NCBI GenBank assembly: GCA_019449595.1
Contig: JAGRPL010000009.1
Location: forward strand, 17,528-81,527
Origin: Rhodoferax sp.
GTDB lineage: Bacteria; Pseudomonadota; Gammaproteobacteria; Burkholderiales; Burkholderiaceae_C
Length of the DNA: 64,000 bases
Direction: 5' to 3'
Shown one piece after another: positions 24,523 to 31,894 of the stretch; within the stretch, counting starts at the first letter, position 1; every line of letters starts with the position of its first letter. Position numbers and translations under genes: made by a program. Under the pieces are notes generated by a model that was not told where the DNA came from, did no database searches, and was given only the letters and a program-made list of their open reading frames with translations.

Positions 24523-24895
24523 TGGCGACCGGTTGGTTTTGACGGCTTTGGGCCAGTTGCGGTCGTAGGTAAATGACTGTTTTGGAGCGCTCGTTTATTC
24601 ATCGACTCGAATTCCCAAATTCACCCGATTGGGGGATATTCAGGTCAGCCTCTGATGGTCAGAATTGCAGCGGAAGCGTTCATCCAGCTTAGGCCCCAAT
24701 TCGCGGAGAACCTGACAAGAATGCGCTAAGCTTTCTGGCGACTTTATCGCTTTTAATATACCTGTACGTTCACCCAACCGCGAGACATAAGCACATGATT
24801 CGCAAAGAAGTTTTTGGAAATCTTCTGTCGCGTTATCCGACTGGCTGCCCTGTTATCCCGCAGTTTTGCCGGATATATCAAAGTTAAGAGGCAAT
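24523..24895 (+). other. 373-nt AT-richer gap with no recognised gene
   Basis: Base composition drops in GC compared with glmM. The only ORFs are very short (for example 30 codons at 24795-24887, MIRKEVFGNLL...) and none has a convincing ribosome site. A GTTAAGA at 24883-24889 resembles a degenerate integron core site just before the next gene. It probably marks the left edge of a transferred segment; no integrase gene is visible. Confidence 0.6.
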
Positions 24896-25198
24896 ATGTA
24901 CTGTCCTAGTTGTGGTGCCGAAAATTTGAACACAGATATGCGTTGTCTGCGGTGTGGAACTAGCCTAATCGGTGAAACCGTTGGGGGATCTGACACGTAT
25001 CGCAATGCCGCTCGCGCCGTGGATATGCGCATCTTTGGGCGAATAGGTGCCTTTGTCGGTTTCGCCCTTACCTTCGCCCTTAGCAGGACCGTGTTCTCGA
25101 GTTTGTATTTCAGCGACAAGGAAACTTACATGGCGGCAATAGTCGCCGCAGTGGTTTTCGGATTCGTTGGCCGATTTATCGCGAGCAGAAGAATATGA
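24896..25198 (+). CDS. Zinc-ribbon small membrane protein (cassette gene 1)
   Basis: Protein of 100 residues. The N-terminus MYCPSCGAENLNTDMRCLRC has two CxxC knuckles, a typical zinc ribbon. It is followed by two hydrophobic helices (about 52-72 and 78-96) separated by a short loop and ending in basic residues. ATG 24896 is chosen because AAGAGGC precedes it; a TTG 30 nt upstream is in frame. Function is unknown. It lies on lower-GC DNA and is followed 3 nt later by an attC-like site, so it is inferred to be a captured integron cassette. Confidence 0.7.
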   Translation: MYCPSCGAENLNTDMRCLRCGTSLIGETVGGSDTYRNAARAVDMRIFGRIGAFVGFALTFALSRTVFSSLYFSDKETYMAAIVAAVVFGFVGRFIASRRI

Positions 25199-25201
25199 GC
25201 C

Positions 25202-25262
25202 ACTTAACTGGTCGGCCAACACTGATCGGCCTTCGGCTGACCAGTTGCCTCCAACGTTAAAT
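25202..25262 (+). other. attC-like integron recombination site 1
   Basis: 61 nt from ACTTAAC (R'') to GTTAAAT (R'). Inner arms GGCCAAC and GTTGCC can pair as L''/L', and the centre folds as CTGATCGGCC-TTC-GGCTGACCAG. The outer boxes pair with one mismatch. The next gene begins 4 nt after the site. Confidence 0.65.
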
Positions 25263-25265
25263 CCC

Positions 25266-25778
25266 ATGACAGCCATCCACGTGCGTCGCGCGATCAACGG
25301 AACCGCAAGGGCGCTTTACGCGGTGCTGTACATGTTTGTGGCGGCGCTCTTCTTCACTGTCTTGCATCACTTCTTGGTTTCCGCTCAGTTCTTAGCAGTC
25401 GCTGCGGTATGCGCGCCAACTCTGGCTCTACTTTTTGGCTTCGCAGGTGTACTTTACGGCCGAGCGCGTGCGCTGCCCAAGGGGCCAGATCAACAGCGCT
25501 GCCTCTACGCTGCGGAGCGAGCTCTTCAGGCTGCCTTGGTATTCATGACTGCTGTCGCAGTCGGTGCCTTAATCGCATCCTTTTTGTGGGTAATGGGACA
25601 GCAATCACCTTCGTTGCTTCAAGACCGAACTAGGCTGCTCTTGTGGTTCAGTATTCCAATATTCTTGGCGCTAATGGCGTTCGGTGCGTTTTTCTTCGCC
25701 TTCCGCGCCGTGGGGCACCAATTGCTTCGCTGGGTGCATGTGCGGCCTCTGGCCCGAAGGCTCAGAAATGGGACTTAA
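25266..25778 (+). CDS. Integral membrane protein of unknown function (cassette gene 2)
   Basis: 170 residues with four predicted membrane helices (about 15-40, 42-63, 88-112 and 124-150) and a basic C-terminus (VHVRPLARRLRNGT). I recognise no family. The ATG at 25266 comes 4 nt after the GTTAAAT core of the preceding attC-like site, and the stop TAA lies inside the ACTTAAC box of the following one; this tight packing is characteristic of integron cassettes. Codon use is less GC-biased than in the neighbouring chromosomal genes. Confidence 0.7.
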   Translation: MTAIHVRRAINGTARALYAVLYMFVAALFFTVLHHFLVSAQFLAVAAVCAPTLALLFGFAGVLYGRARALPKGPDQQRCLYAAERALQAALVFMTAVAVGALIASFLWVMGQQSPSLLQDRTRLLLWFSIPIFLALMAFGAFFFAFRAVGHQLLRWVHVRPLARRLRNGT

Positions 25779-25829
25779 CATGTCGCTACATCGGACCGCC
25801 TACGGCGGTCGCTGAACTTCACGTTAAAC
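25773..25829 (+). other. attC-like integron recombination site 2
   Basis: 57 nt from ACTTAAC to GTTAAAC. The centre is a perfect hairpin GACCGCC-TAC-GGCGGTC. The right half CGCTGAACTTCACGTTA resembles the right simple site of many environmental attC sequences; the left inner box is degenerate. It includes the stop codon of the preceding gene. About 80 nt without a gene follow, up to the end of arsC. Confidence 0.65.
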
Positions 25830-25909
25830 GTCCGTTTTCCCTTGCCCTGGATGTCTGCCTCGGGTCGAAAACAGAAGCCTGAAGAGCTGGCTTCTATGGC
25901 TTGTCCGAA

Positions 25910-26332
25910 TTAAATCCGCCGCCCCTGCGCATCCACAACCGCTTCCCCATCCTCCTTGCTGAAGGCTCCGCGCTGCGGCTGCGGCAGGATGTCCAGCACC
26001 AGTTCCGACGGCCGGCACAGGCGGGTTCCCAGCGGCGTCACCACCAGCGGGCGGTTGATCAGGACCGGGTGGGCCAGCATGGCGTTCACCAGTTCTTCGT
26101 CGCTGCACGCCGGATCATTCAACCCAAGTTCGGCACAGATGGCTTCCTTGCTGCGCAGGATTTCGCGCGCGGAAAGACCGCTGGCGACGATCAGGGCCAG
26201 CAATTGTTCGCGCGTCGGTGGCGTCTTCAGGTACTCGATGACCGTGGGCTCGACACCGCTGTTGCGGATCATGGCCAGGGTGTTGCGCGAGGTGCCGCAC
26301 TTGGGGTTGTGGTAGATCGTGATGGTGCTCAT
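25910..26332 (-). CDS. arsC: Arsenate reductase, glutaredoxin-dependent type
   Basis: 140 residues; reduces arsenate to arsenite for export. The catalytic Cys is C12 in YHNPKCGTSRN, the E. coli plasmid-type ArsC motif. The downstream arginines of the arsenate pocket are visible in VLINRPLVV and LCRPSELVL. The frame extends 20 codons upstream (to 26392), but MSTITIYHNPKC is the family start. It is last in the operon arsR - ATP-grasp-like - acr3 - arsC, 22 nt after acr3. Confidence 0.95.
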   Translation of the reverse strand: MSTITIYHNPKCGTSRNTLAMIRNSGVEPTVIEYLKTPPTREQLLALIVASGLSAREILRSKEAICAELGLNDPACSDEELVNAMLAHPVLINRPLVVTPLGTRLCRPSELVLDILPQPQRGAFSKEDGEAVVDAQGRRI

Positions 26333-26354
26333 GGGGTGGTTCTCTTGCAGAGGG

Positions 26355-27374
26355 TCAGTGACGTTCGTACCAGGCTTTGGAGTGGTTGACAAGGCGCACT
26401 ACCAGCAGCATGGCGGGCACTTCGATCAGCACGCCGACCACCGTGGCCAGCGCCGCGCCGGAGTGGAAGCCGAACAGGCTGATGGCCGCAGCCACCGCCA
26501 GCTCGAAGAAGTTGGAGGCTCCGATCAGCGCAGACGGGCAGGCGATGTTGTGCTTTTCACCGACCGCGCGGTTGAGCCAGTAGGCCAGTGCCGAGTTGAA
26601 AAAAACCTGGATCAGGATGGGCACGGCTAGCAGCGCTATCACCAGCGGCTGGCGCAGGATGGCCTCGCCCTGAAACGCGAACAGCAGCACCAGCGTGGCC
26701 AGCAGCGCCGCGACGGACCACGGCCCTATGGCCTGGATGGCCGCCTCCAGTGCCGCCGCTCCGCGGGCCAACAGGGCCTTGCGCCACAACTGGGCCAGGA
26801 TGACCGGAAGGATGATGTAGAGCACCACGGAGGCCAGCAGCGTGTCCCAGGGAACCGTGATGGCGGACAACCCCAGCAGAAACGCCACCAGCGGTGCAAA
26901 GGCCACGATCATGATGCCGTCGTTGAGTGCGACCTGCGACAGGGTGAACAGCGGGTCACCCCCGGTGAGACGGCTCCAGACGAAGACCATGGCGGTGCAG
27001 GGCGCCGCTGCCAGCAGGATCAGACCGGCGATGTAGCTGTCGAGCTGGTCGGGCGGAAGCAAGGGGGCAAACACGTGGCGAATGAACAGCCAGCCCAGGA
27101 ACGCCATGGAAAAGGGCTTGACCAGCCAGTTCACGGCCAGCGTGACGCCAATGCCGCGCAGGTGCTGGCGCACTTCGTGCAGGGCGCTGAAGTCGACTTT
27201 CACCAGCATGGGAATGATCATTACCCAGATCAGCAGCCCGACCGGAAGGTTGACGTGGGCCACTTCCATGTGGCCAATGGCCTGGAAAACGCCCGGAAAC
27301 CATTGACCCAGCGCGACGCCGACCACGATGCACAGGAATACCCAGATGGTGAGGTAGCGTTCAAACGTGTTCAT
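26355..27374 (-). CDS. acr3: Arsenite efflux permease, ACR3 family
   Basis: Ten-helix carrier of 339 residues that extrudes As(III) from the cytoplasm. The conserved Cys of the fourth helix is in LLAAAPCTAMVFVWS, and VALNDGIMIVAFAPLV and ALIGASNFFELAVA are ACR3 signatures. The chosen start gives MNTFERYLTIWVFL; the frame is open further upstream but would overlap the previous gene strongly. It overlaps that gene by 14 nt, suggesting coupled translation. Confidence 0.96.
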   Translation of the reverse strand: MNTFERYLTIWVFLCIVVGVALGQWFPGVFQAIGHMEVAHVNLPVGLLIWVMIIPMLVKVDFSALHEVRQHLRGIGVTLAVNWLVKPFSMAFLGWLFIRHVFAPLLPPDQLDSYIAGLILLAAAPCTAMVFVWSRLTGGDPLFTLSQVALNDGIMIVAFAPLVAFLLGLSAITVPWDTLLASVVLYIILPVILAQLWRKALLARGAAALEAAIQAIGPWSVAALLATLVLLFAFQGEAILRQPLVIALLAVPILIQVFFNSALAYWLNRAVGEKHNIACPSALIGASNFFELAVAAAISLFGFHSGAALATVVGVLIEVPAMLLVVRLVNHSKAWYERH

Positions 27375-28716
27375 GGGTGCGATGACTCGGGGACGATAGG
27401 GTTGCAGAGGGTAGGGCAGGCAGCACCACCACCGGCGAGAAGCCGCCGCCCGTGGTGCGGAAATTGGTGGTCTGGCCGGTGTAGGTGCGCGCGGCCAGCA
27501 GCTGCACATGGGCCCGGTAGGTGTAGGCGCGTACGTCCAGCTTCAGCCGGGTTGGCACACCGTTCACGTCCACCAGGCGCTCGCTGGGCGGAACCAGTGC
27601 CTGCGCCACAAAGTCGCCCGCCACGATTTCGCTCCAGACGCGCCGCGTCAGCTTGTCGCCGCGGTAGGCCGCCTTGGCCCCGTAGCCGGCCACGGGCTTG
27701 AAGAACAGGTGGCGCCGGTCGGCCCACAGGGCGTCGGCCACGTCGGGCGTGACCTGCACGGTGCGGGGCACAACGGCTTGCAGCAGCTGGCGGTCTTGCA
27801 GTGACACCCCCCATGTGGCCAGCAGGGCGTCGTCGCCCAGGGTTATCAGGTTGCGCTTGTCGGCATGCAGCGCATGGGCGTGGGGGTGCGGCGTCACGAC
27901 GGTGGCGCCGGCAACATAGGCGTCGCGCAGCGCGGTGTGGGTTGGGGCGGACAGGTCAAAATCGGTCAACCGGTTGTAGACCAGATCCACCGGCAACCCC
28001 GGTGGCAGTGCCGGGTGCCACAGCGCGCCATCGCGCCACTGCAGTTCGCTGGCATCGGCCACCACGGCGGCAATGCCCTGGTGCTGGAACAGAAGCCGCG
28101 TCAGCGCAAACTCGGGGGCAAGGTACTGGTCCTGTGGTGCGTCGTCCACGATCAGTACGGAGCGCAAGGCCTGTGCACCGCGCTGCGCCCGCCATTCGGA
28201 CACAAACATGGCCATGAAAACCTGGTCCAGCTGCGCCAGATCGGTCGATGCGTCAAACAGCCCTTCCATGCTTTCACAGCAGGCCCGGTGTGCCCGTGCC
28301 AGTGCGGCATTGAGCAGGGCGCCACCGGCGTTGGTGTTGATTTCGATCAGGCGGGGGCCGTCCGTGCCCAGGTGAAAGTCGTAGCCCATGAAGACACCCG
28401 CGGGGCCAAAGGCATGCCGGGCGATGGGCGGCGCCTGCGCCAGGGTGTGCTGCTGGTACGCGGGCAGCGCAATGACCCGTTCGATGGCCGCGATGGCCTG
28501 TTCCAGCGTGGCGCGGACTGCGGGGTCCAGGAACACGGCGGAGTCCGAAAACAGGTGGGGGTGGGTCGTCGTCAGCTGGCTGCTCAGGCCTTCGAGGCTG
28601 GGGTCGGTTTCCAGTTGTTCGCGCAAACGGGCGGCGTCCAGGGTGCGGCACATGCAGCCCAGGTTCAGGGCGTCGGCCAGGCTCGCGGGGGATTCTGTTG
28701 GGTTTGGCATGGGCAT
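27361..28716 (-). CDS. ATP-grasp-like protein of unknown function in the ars operon
   Basis: 451 residues, no assigned function. Two segments suggest an ATP-grasp ligase with permuted order: FHLGTDGPRLIEINTNAGGA (about 114-133; the EINTN at 125-129 resembles the metal-binding end of ATP-grasp enzymes) comes before HLFFKPVAGYGAKAAYRGDK (about 336-355; nucleotide-binding Lys). In ordinary ATP-grasp proteins the Lys element comes first; circularly permuted forms include the glutathionylspermidine synthase group. Cys pairs occur at 21/23 (CMC) and 146-147. The start overlaps the arsR stop (TGATG) and the end overlaps acr3 by 14 nt, so it is firmly part of the arsenic operon. A ligase producing or modifying a thiol peptide is one possibility, but that is inference. 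Confidence 0.75.
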   Translation of the reverse strand: MPMPNPTESPASLADALNLGCMCRTLDAARLREQLETDPSLEGLSSQLTTTHPHLFSDSAVFLDPAVRATLEQAIAAIERVIALPAYQQHTLAQAPPIARHAFGPAGVFMGYDFHLGTDGPRLIEINTNAGGALLNAALARAHRACCESMEGLFDASTDLAQLDQVFMAMFVSEWRAQRGAQALRSVLIVDDAPQDQYLAPEFALTRLLFQHQGIAAVVADASELQWRDGALWHPALPPGLPVDLVYNRLTDFDLSAPTHTALRDAYVAGATVVTPHPHAHALHADKRNLITLGDDALLATWGVSLQDRQLLQAVVPRTVQVTPDVADALWADRRHLFFKPVAGYGAKAAYRGDKLTRRVWSEIVAGDFVAQALVPPSERLVDVNGVPTRLKLDVRAYTYRAHVQLLAARTYTGQTTNFRTTGGGFSPVVVLPALPSATLSSPSHRTHEHV

Positions 28717-29078
28717 CAGCACGCGGTGCAGGCGTCGGCGGCCGCGCAGGCCTCGCCCTGACAACACTGTTCGGTCAGGTAGGCGAGCAGTGTGTTCATG
28801 TGCGCAAAGTCTGCGCGGTAAATCAGGTTGCGGCCGCGCGGCTCGCTGCTGACCAGGCCCGCGTGCGCCAGTTCCTTCAGATGAAACGACAGCGCGCTGG
28901 CCGCGATGCCCAGGTGCTCGGCCATGGCGCCCGGGGTCAGCCCGTCGGCACCGGCCACCACCAGGGCCCGGAAGGCGCGCAGGCGCTGTGTTTGGGCCAG
29001 CGCAGCCAGTGCCTTGACGGCAAAGGCTTCGTCCTGCGGGGTTGCAGTCGGACGGGGTGGGTTTGGGATTGTTTTCAT
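28716..29078 (-). CDS. arsR: ArsR-family arsenic-responsive repressor
   Basis: Winged-helix repressor of 120 residues. The HTH is around residues 48-75 (LTPGAMAEHLGIAASALSFH). It lacks the ELCVCDL metal site of the R773 type; instead Cys105, Cys106, Cys111, Cys117 and Cys120 cluster at the C-terminus, similar to the C-terminal As(III) site described for Acidithiobacillus ferrooxidans ArsR. ATG 29078 is the only plausible start and has no Shine-Dalgarno; it falls at the predicted transcription start. First gene of the operon. Confidence 0.94.
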   Translation of the reverse strand: MKTIPNPPRPTATPQDEAFAVKALAALAQTQRLRAFRALVVAGADGLTPGAMAEHLGIAASALSFHLKELAHAGLVSSEPRGRNLIYRADFAHMNTLLAYLTEQCCQGEACAAADACTAC

Positions 29079-29113
29079 ACTTCAATTATATTTGAAATAT
29101 GAAATGTTCCGAA
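29076..29113 (-). promoter_or_regulatory. ars promoter and ArsR operator, predicted leaderless start
   Basis: On the minus strand TTCGGA (29113-29108), a 17-nt spacer and TATAAT (29090-29085) form a good promoter. Its expected start point falls at about 29078, the A of the arsR ATG. An imperfect palindrome at 29076-29101 (11 of 13 base pairs, core TTCAA-N6-TTGAA) covers the -10 and the start codon and is the probable ArsR operator. Confidence 0.7.
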
Positions 29114-29118
29114 CCAGA

Positions 29119-30624
29119 TCAGGATCGGGTTTGCGTCGCAGCCAGCCCCCGCACAAAGCCCATCAGTTCGCGGTCCACGTCCAGCGCGGCCACCACGGCG
29201 GCGGCCTGCTGGCGGTCGCGGTCGGCGCCGATGCGGGTTTGCAGCTTCACCGCCTGTCGGTACCAGCGGCGGGCTGCGGCTGGGGGGAGCAGGGGGCGTA
29301 GGGTTTCGATACCGTAGCGCAGACGCTTGGCGAGCAGGCGAACGCGGTGCGCGCTGTCGGGCTGGCCGGAATCTGCAAGTGCCTGTTGCAGTTGGTCATG
29401 CAGGCGCAGCATGCGCCGCCGGGCCCAGTGCTGCAGGTGCTTTTTTTGCCTCTTTCCCGCCGCATTCGGCGCGTCCAGCGCGGCGGCACCATCCAGCCAC
29501 TGTGTAATCGCCAGCAGGGTGGCGCCCACCGAGGGCTTTTCCAGCGCGTAGCGCAGCGCTTTGCGCTGGAACTGGGCCGCCTGCAGCAGGGCGTGTTCCA
29601 GGGACTGCCATTGCGCTGTCCGCCGGGGGTCCCCGGCGGTGTAGGCCTGCTGCCAGGGCGGCAGCGTTTCCATGCGGGCGACATCCAGGTCGCGCAATTC
29701 GCCCATGAACGTCAACAGGGGGTGCAGCGCGTGCCAAGCGGGCAGGGCCGTGCCCGCGTGAACAGACTTGAACAGCCAGGTGGCGGTTCGCAAGCGCCGC
29801 CACCCGATCCGGGCCTGGTGCAGGACCTCGGGGTCCTCCGACCCGTACAGGGTGTTCAGGTTGCTGGTGAACTGGCCAACCGCCTCGCGCAGCACCCGTT
29901 GTGCGGCCTGTTGTATCGACAGGCGGGGGGGCAGTGCGGGGGACTGGGCCAGGGTGGGGGCGTGTGCCCGGTTCTGGACCAGGGCGTAGCCGCGTTCGGC
30001 CTTGCTGGTGCCCAGCGGCAGGGTGGCAACATGGCTGGCAATCTGCTGTGCCACGTCAAACAGGGCCTGGGGCTGGCCGGCAATCAGCTCCAGCTCCAGT
30101 TCGCAAATGGGTGCGCTGGTGTTGGCGTAGGCAATCTTCCCCATGTCCAGCGACACCTCCACCTGGCTGCCGTCGCGTTTGCGAACCAGCCAGCTGGTGC
30201 GGTCGAAAACTGTGACAAAAGCGGGCGCCAGGGTCTGGAACACGTGGCCATCCGGGTCGATGGCCGACCATGGCGTGTCCTGCAACGCGGCCTGCGACAA
30301 GCCGGTTCCGGCCACCGTGGATTCCCACTCGCCGCGGCGGCTCAATGCCGAATTGCCGGCGCCGCCGGTCTTGAGGGTCTGTACCCACCGGGGTCGGGCT
30401 TCGCCGGTCACATGCCGCATGCGCAGGGCGATGCGCTGGTGGTGCAGGGTCTGCTCCGGCGTGTCGTAGTAAACGTTGTGCAGATGCTGGTGGGTCGTCT
30501 TGCGGCGCGCCAGCACCGGAAGACGGGCCAGCCGCTTTTCCAGGAGCGCGGGGCTGCCGGTGTGCAACACGGCGAGCTTGAGTTCGATTTCTTCCGGACG
30601 ACGCAGGGGGGCAACAGGCTTCAT
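29119..30624 (-). CDS. CYTH and CHAD domain protein
   Basis: 501 residues. The N-terminal CYTH domain (about 10-205) starts with the EIELKL signature and contains the Arg/Lys/Glu residues of a triphosphate tunnel (RIALRMRHV, WVQTLKT, ELELELIAG). The C-terminal CHAD domain (about 235-495) is helical and rich in His, Arg and Lys (HQARIGWRRLRTATWLFK, RVRLLAKRLRYGIETL), a domain known to bind polyphosphate. It is likely a triphosphatase acting on, or associated with, polyphosphate granules. It is separate from the ars operon and lies divergent to a Pho-box promoter. Confidence 0.88.
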   Translation of the reverse strand: MKPVAPLRRPEEIELKLAVLHTGSPALLEKRLARLPVLARRKTTHQHLHNVYYDTPEQTLHHQRIALRMRHVTGEARPRWVQTLKTGGAGNSALSRRGEWESTVAGTGLSQAALQDTPWSAIDPDGHVFQTLAPAFVTVFDRTSWLVRKRDGSQVEVSLDMGKIAYANTSAPICELELELIAGQPQALFDVAQQIASHVATLPLGTSKAERGYALVQNRAHAPTLAQSPALPPRLSIQQAAQRVLREAVGQFTSNLNTLYGSEDPEVLHQARIGWRRLRTATWLFKSVHAGTALPAWHALHPLLTFMGELRDLDVARMETLPPWQQAYTAGDPRRTAQWQSLEHALLQAAQFQRKALRYALEKPSVGATLLAITQWLDGAAALDAPNAAGKRQKKHLQHWARRRMLRLHDQLQQALADSGQPDSAHRVRLLAKRLRYGIETLRPLLPPAAARRWYRQAVKLQTRIGADRDRQQAAAVVAALDVDRELMGFVRGLAATQTRS

Positions 30625-30704
30625 GGCTTGGGGAGATTACCGCAACGGCCGCAAAAAGTCTGCCTTTCCCCACATACGGAGATGGGCACGCACAGGCGGC
30701 CTTC

Positions 30705-30760
30705 CTGTCACAGAACTGCCACCAAACTGACGTGAACGCGTCACGGCCTGCTTCCAGAAT
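30705..30760 (+). promoter_or_regulatory. Pho box and promoter for the lipid-remodelling genes
   Basis: Three 7-nt units at exact 11-nt spacing: CTGTCAC (30705), CTGCCAC (30716) and CTGACGT (30727), separated by AGAA and CAAA. This matches the PhoB box (CTGTCAT repeats). A CAGAAT at 30755-30760 is a possible -10. The phoB gene itself is at 49.3 kb in this window. Confidence 0.75.
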
Positions 30761-30790
30761 CGCTGCATGACTTGCACGATGGAGTATGTG

Positions 30791-31009
30791 ATGGAAATGA
30801 ATGTCAACCTCAGCCGAGATTCTGGAAACGGCGCAGGCCCCTTGGCTGGCAACCCCCTGCACGACTTTGAAATGCAATGCCTGCGCGTTCTGCGCTGCAC
30901 GGCCCAGGCGTTTGCCACCAGCCCCGGAGGGCTGCGCTTCAAGGCTGGCACCCGGCCCTGGCTGGACGCCCTGTCGGACCGCCGTCCCGACATTTCACCT
31001 GCCTGCTAA
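30791..31009 (+). CDS. Small protein of unknown function after the Pho box
   Basis: 72 residues from ATG 30791, which has GGAG 7 nt upstream; ATGs at 30767 and 30779 are also in frame. The sequence (MEMNVNLSRDSG... ending DRRPDISPAC) matches no family I know and has no signal peptide. It sits directly behind the Pho box, and its stop codon touches a strong terminator. It may be a phosphate-starvation small protein or a translated leader that controls read-through into the acyltransferase gene. Confidence 0.45.
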   Translation: MEMNVNLSRDSGNGAGPLAGNPLHDFEMQCLRVLRCTAQAFATSPGGLRFKAGTRPWLDALSDRRPDISPAC

Positions 31010-31033
31010 GCCCCGTCGTCGGGGCTTTTTTTT
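31009..31033 (+). terminator. Rho-independent terminator or attenuator before the OlsB-like gene
   Basis: Stem AGCCCCG, loop TCGT, CGGGGCT, followed by eight T residues, beginning at the stop codon of the small ORF. No separate promoter is visible in the 40 nt to the next start, so it probably sets the ratio of the small transcript to the operon mRNA. Confidence 0.85.
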
Positions 31034-31072
31034 GGTCCCGCGCACTACACAAACATTCAAGGAGTACACACC

Positions 31073-31894
31073 ATGGAAGAAACAACCCAGACGGGCCTGA
31101 TACAGACCACGCCCCACTCGCATGCCACCGCCACGCCTGCCATCCGCACGGAGCCGAAGGAGACCCGTGGCGGCATTGTGGTGTCCTGGGCCCGGCACCT
31201 GGACGAAGTGCGCGCCGCGCAGCGGTTGCGCTACGACGTGTTCGCCGGTGAGATGGGCGCGCGCCTGAGCACACCGATACCCGGCCACGACATGGATCTG
31301 TTTGACAACTACTGCGAGCACCTGCTGGTGCGCGACGAATGCAGCCAGCAGGTCATCGGCACCTACCGGGTCCTGACGCCGGTGCAGGCCAAACGCGTAG
31401 GCAGCACCTACAGCGACACGGAGTTCGACCTCACCCGCCTGCGCAGTCTGCGTGAGCGCATGGTGGAACTGGGCCGCAGCTGCGTGCACCCGGATCACCG
31501 TCATGGCGGTGTCATCATGGCCTTGTGGGGTGCGCTGGGGGAGTTCATGGTGCGCAACCAGCTGGACACCATGATTGGCTGCGCCAGCATCCCCATGTTG
31601 CACAACGGCGTGGTCAGTGGGGACCTGGCGGCCAGCATCTGGCGCAAAGTGCAGGCTACCCACCTGGCGCCCATCGAATACCACGTGCGTCCGCGCCTGC
31701 CGCTGCCGGTAGAGCAGCTCGATGGCTCGCTGGAAGTGGAACCACCCGCTTTGATCAAGGGCTACCTGCGGCTGGGCGCCAAGGTGCTGGGTGCGCCGGC
31801 CTGGGACCCGGATTTCAATTCCGCCGATCTGCCGATGCTGATGCGCATTGCCGATCTGCCCGCGCGCTACCGCAAGCACTTCCTGGGGACATGA
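31073..31894 (+). CDS. OlsB-like N-acyltransferase (GNAT fold)
   Basis: 273 residues, related to the ornithine-lipid synthase OlsB and hemolysin-type acyltransferases. OlsB transfers a 3-hydroxyacyl group from ACP to the ornithine alpha-amino group to make lyso-ornithine lipid. Family features are LRYDVFAGEMGA (about 53-64), HLLVRDE, VIGTYRVLTP, ELGRSCVHPDHRHGGVIMAL (about 131-150) and GCASIPMLH. The first 30 residues are Thr/Pro-rich and probably disordered. The start follows AAGGAG. It is coupled to the phospholipase-like gene (ATGA). No OlsA partner is in the window, so the exact product is uncertain. Confidence 0.82.
   Translation: MEETTQTGLIQTTPHSHATATPAIRTEPKETRGGIVVSWARHLDEVRAAQRLRYDVFAGEMGARLSTPIPGHDMDLFDNYCEHLLVRDECSQQVIGTYRVLTPVQAKRVGSTYSDTEFDLTRLRSLRERMVELGRSCVHPDHRHGGVIMALWGALGEFMVRNQLDTMIGCASIPMLHNGVVSGDLAASIWRKVQATHLAPIEYHVRPRLPLPVEQLDGSLEVEPPALIKGYLRLGAKVLGAPAWDPDFNSADLPMLMRIADLPARYRKHFLGT

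Larger units (their letters stand above)
24890..25829 (+). mobile_element. Probable integron cassette pair lacking an integrase (CALIN)
   Basis: Two small genes of unlike composition to their neighbours lie in tandem. Each is followed immediately by a 57-61 nt imperfect palindrome bounded by ACTTAAC (matching RYYYAAC) and GTTAAAT or GTTAAAC (matching GTTRRRY), the outer core sites of integron attC recombination sites. The second unit, from after G25256 to G25823, is 567 bp and has the anatomy of one cassette. The left limit of the first is not clear. No intI gene is in the window. Confidence 0.65.

Noticed and set aside
24795..24887. 30-codon ORF before the zinc-ribbon gene
   Set aside because: Too short, with a weak ribosome site and no recognisable peptide; kept only as part of the gap description.
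25643..25882. 79-codon plus-strand ORF across the second attC-like site
   Set aside because: It overlaps cassette gene 2 in another frame and runs through a recombination site; probably a chance frame.
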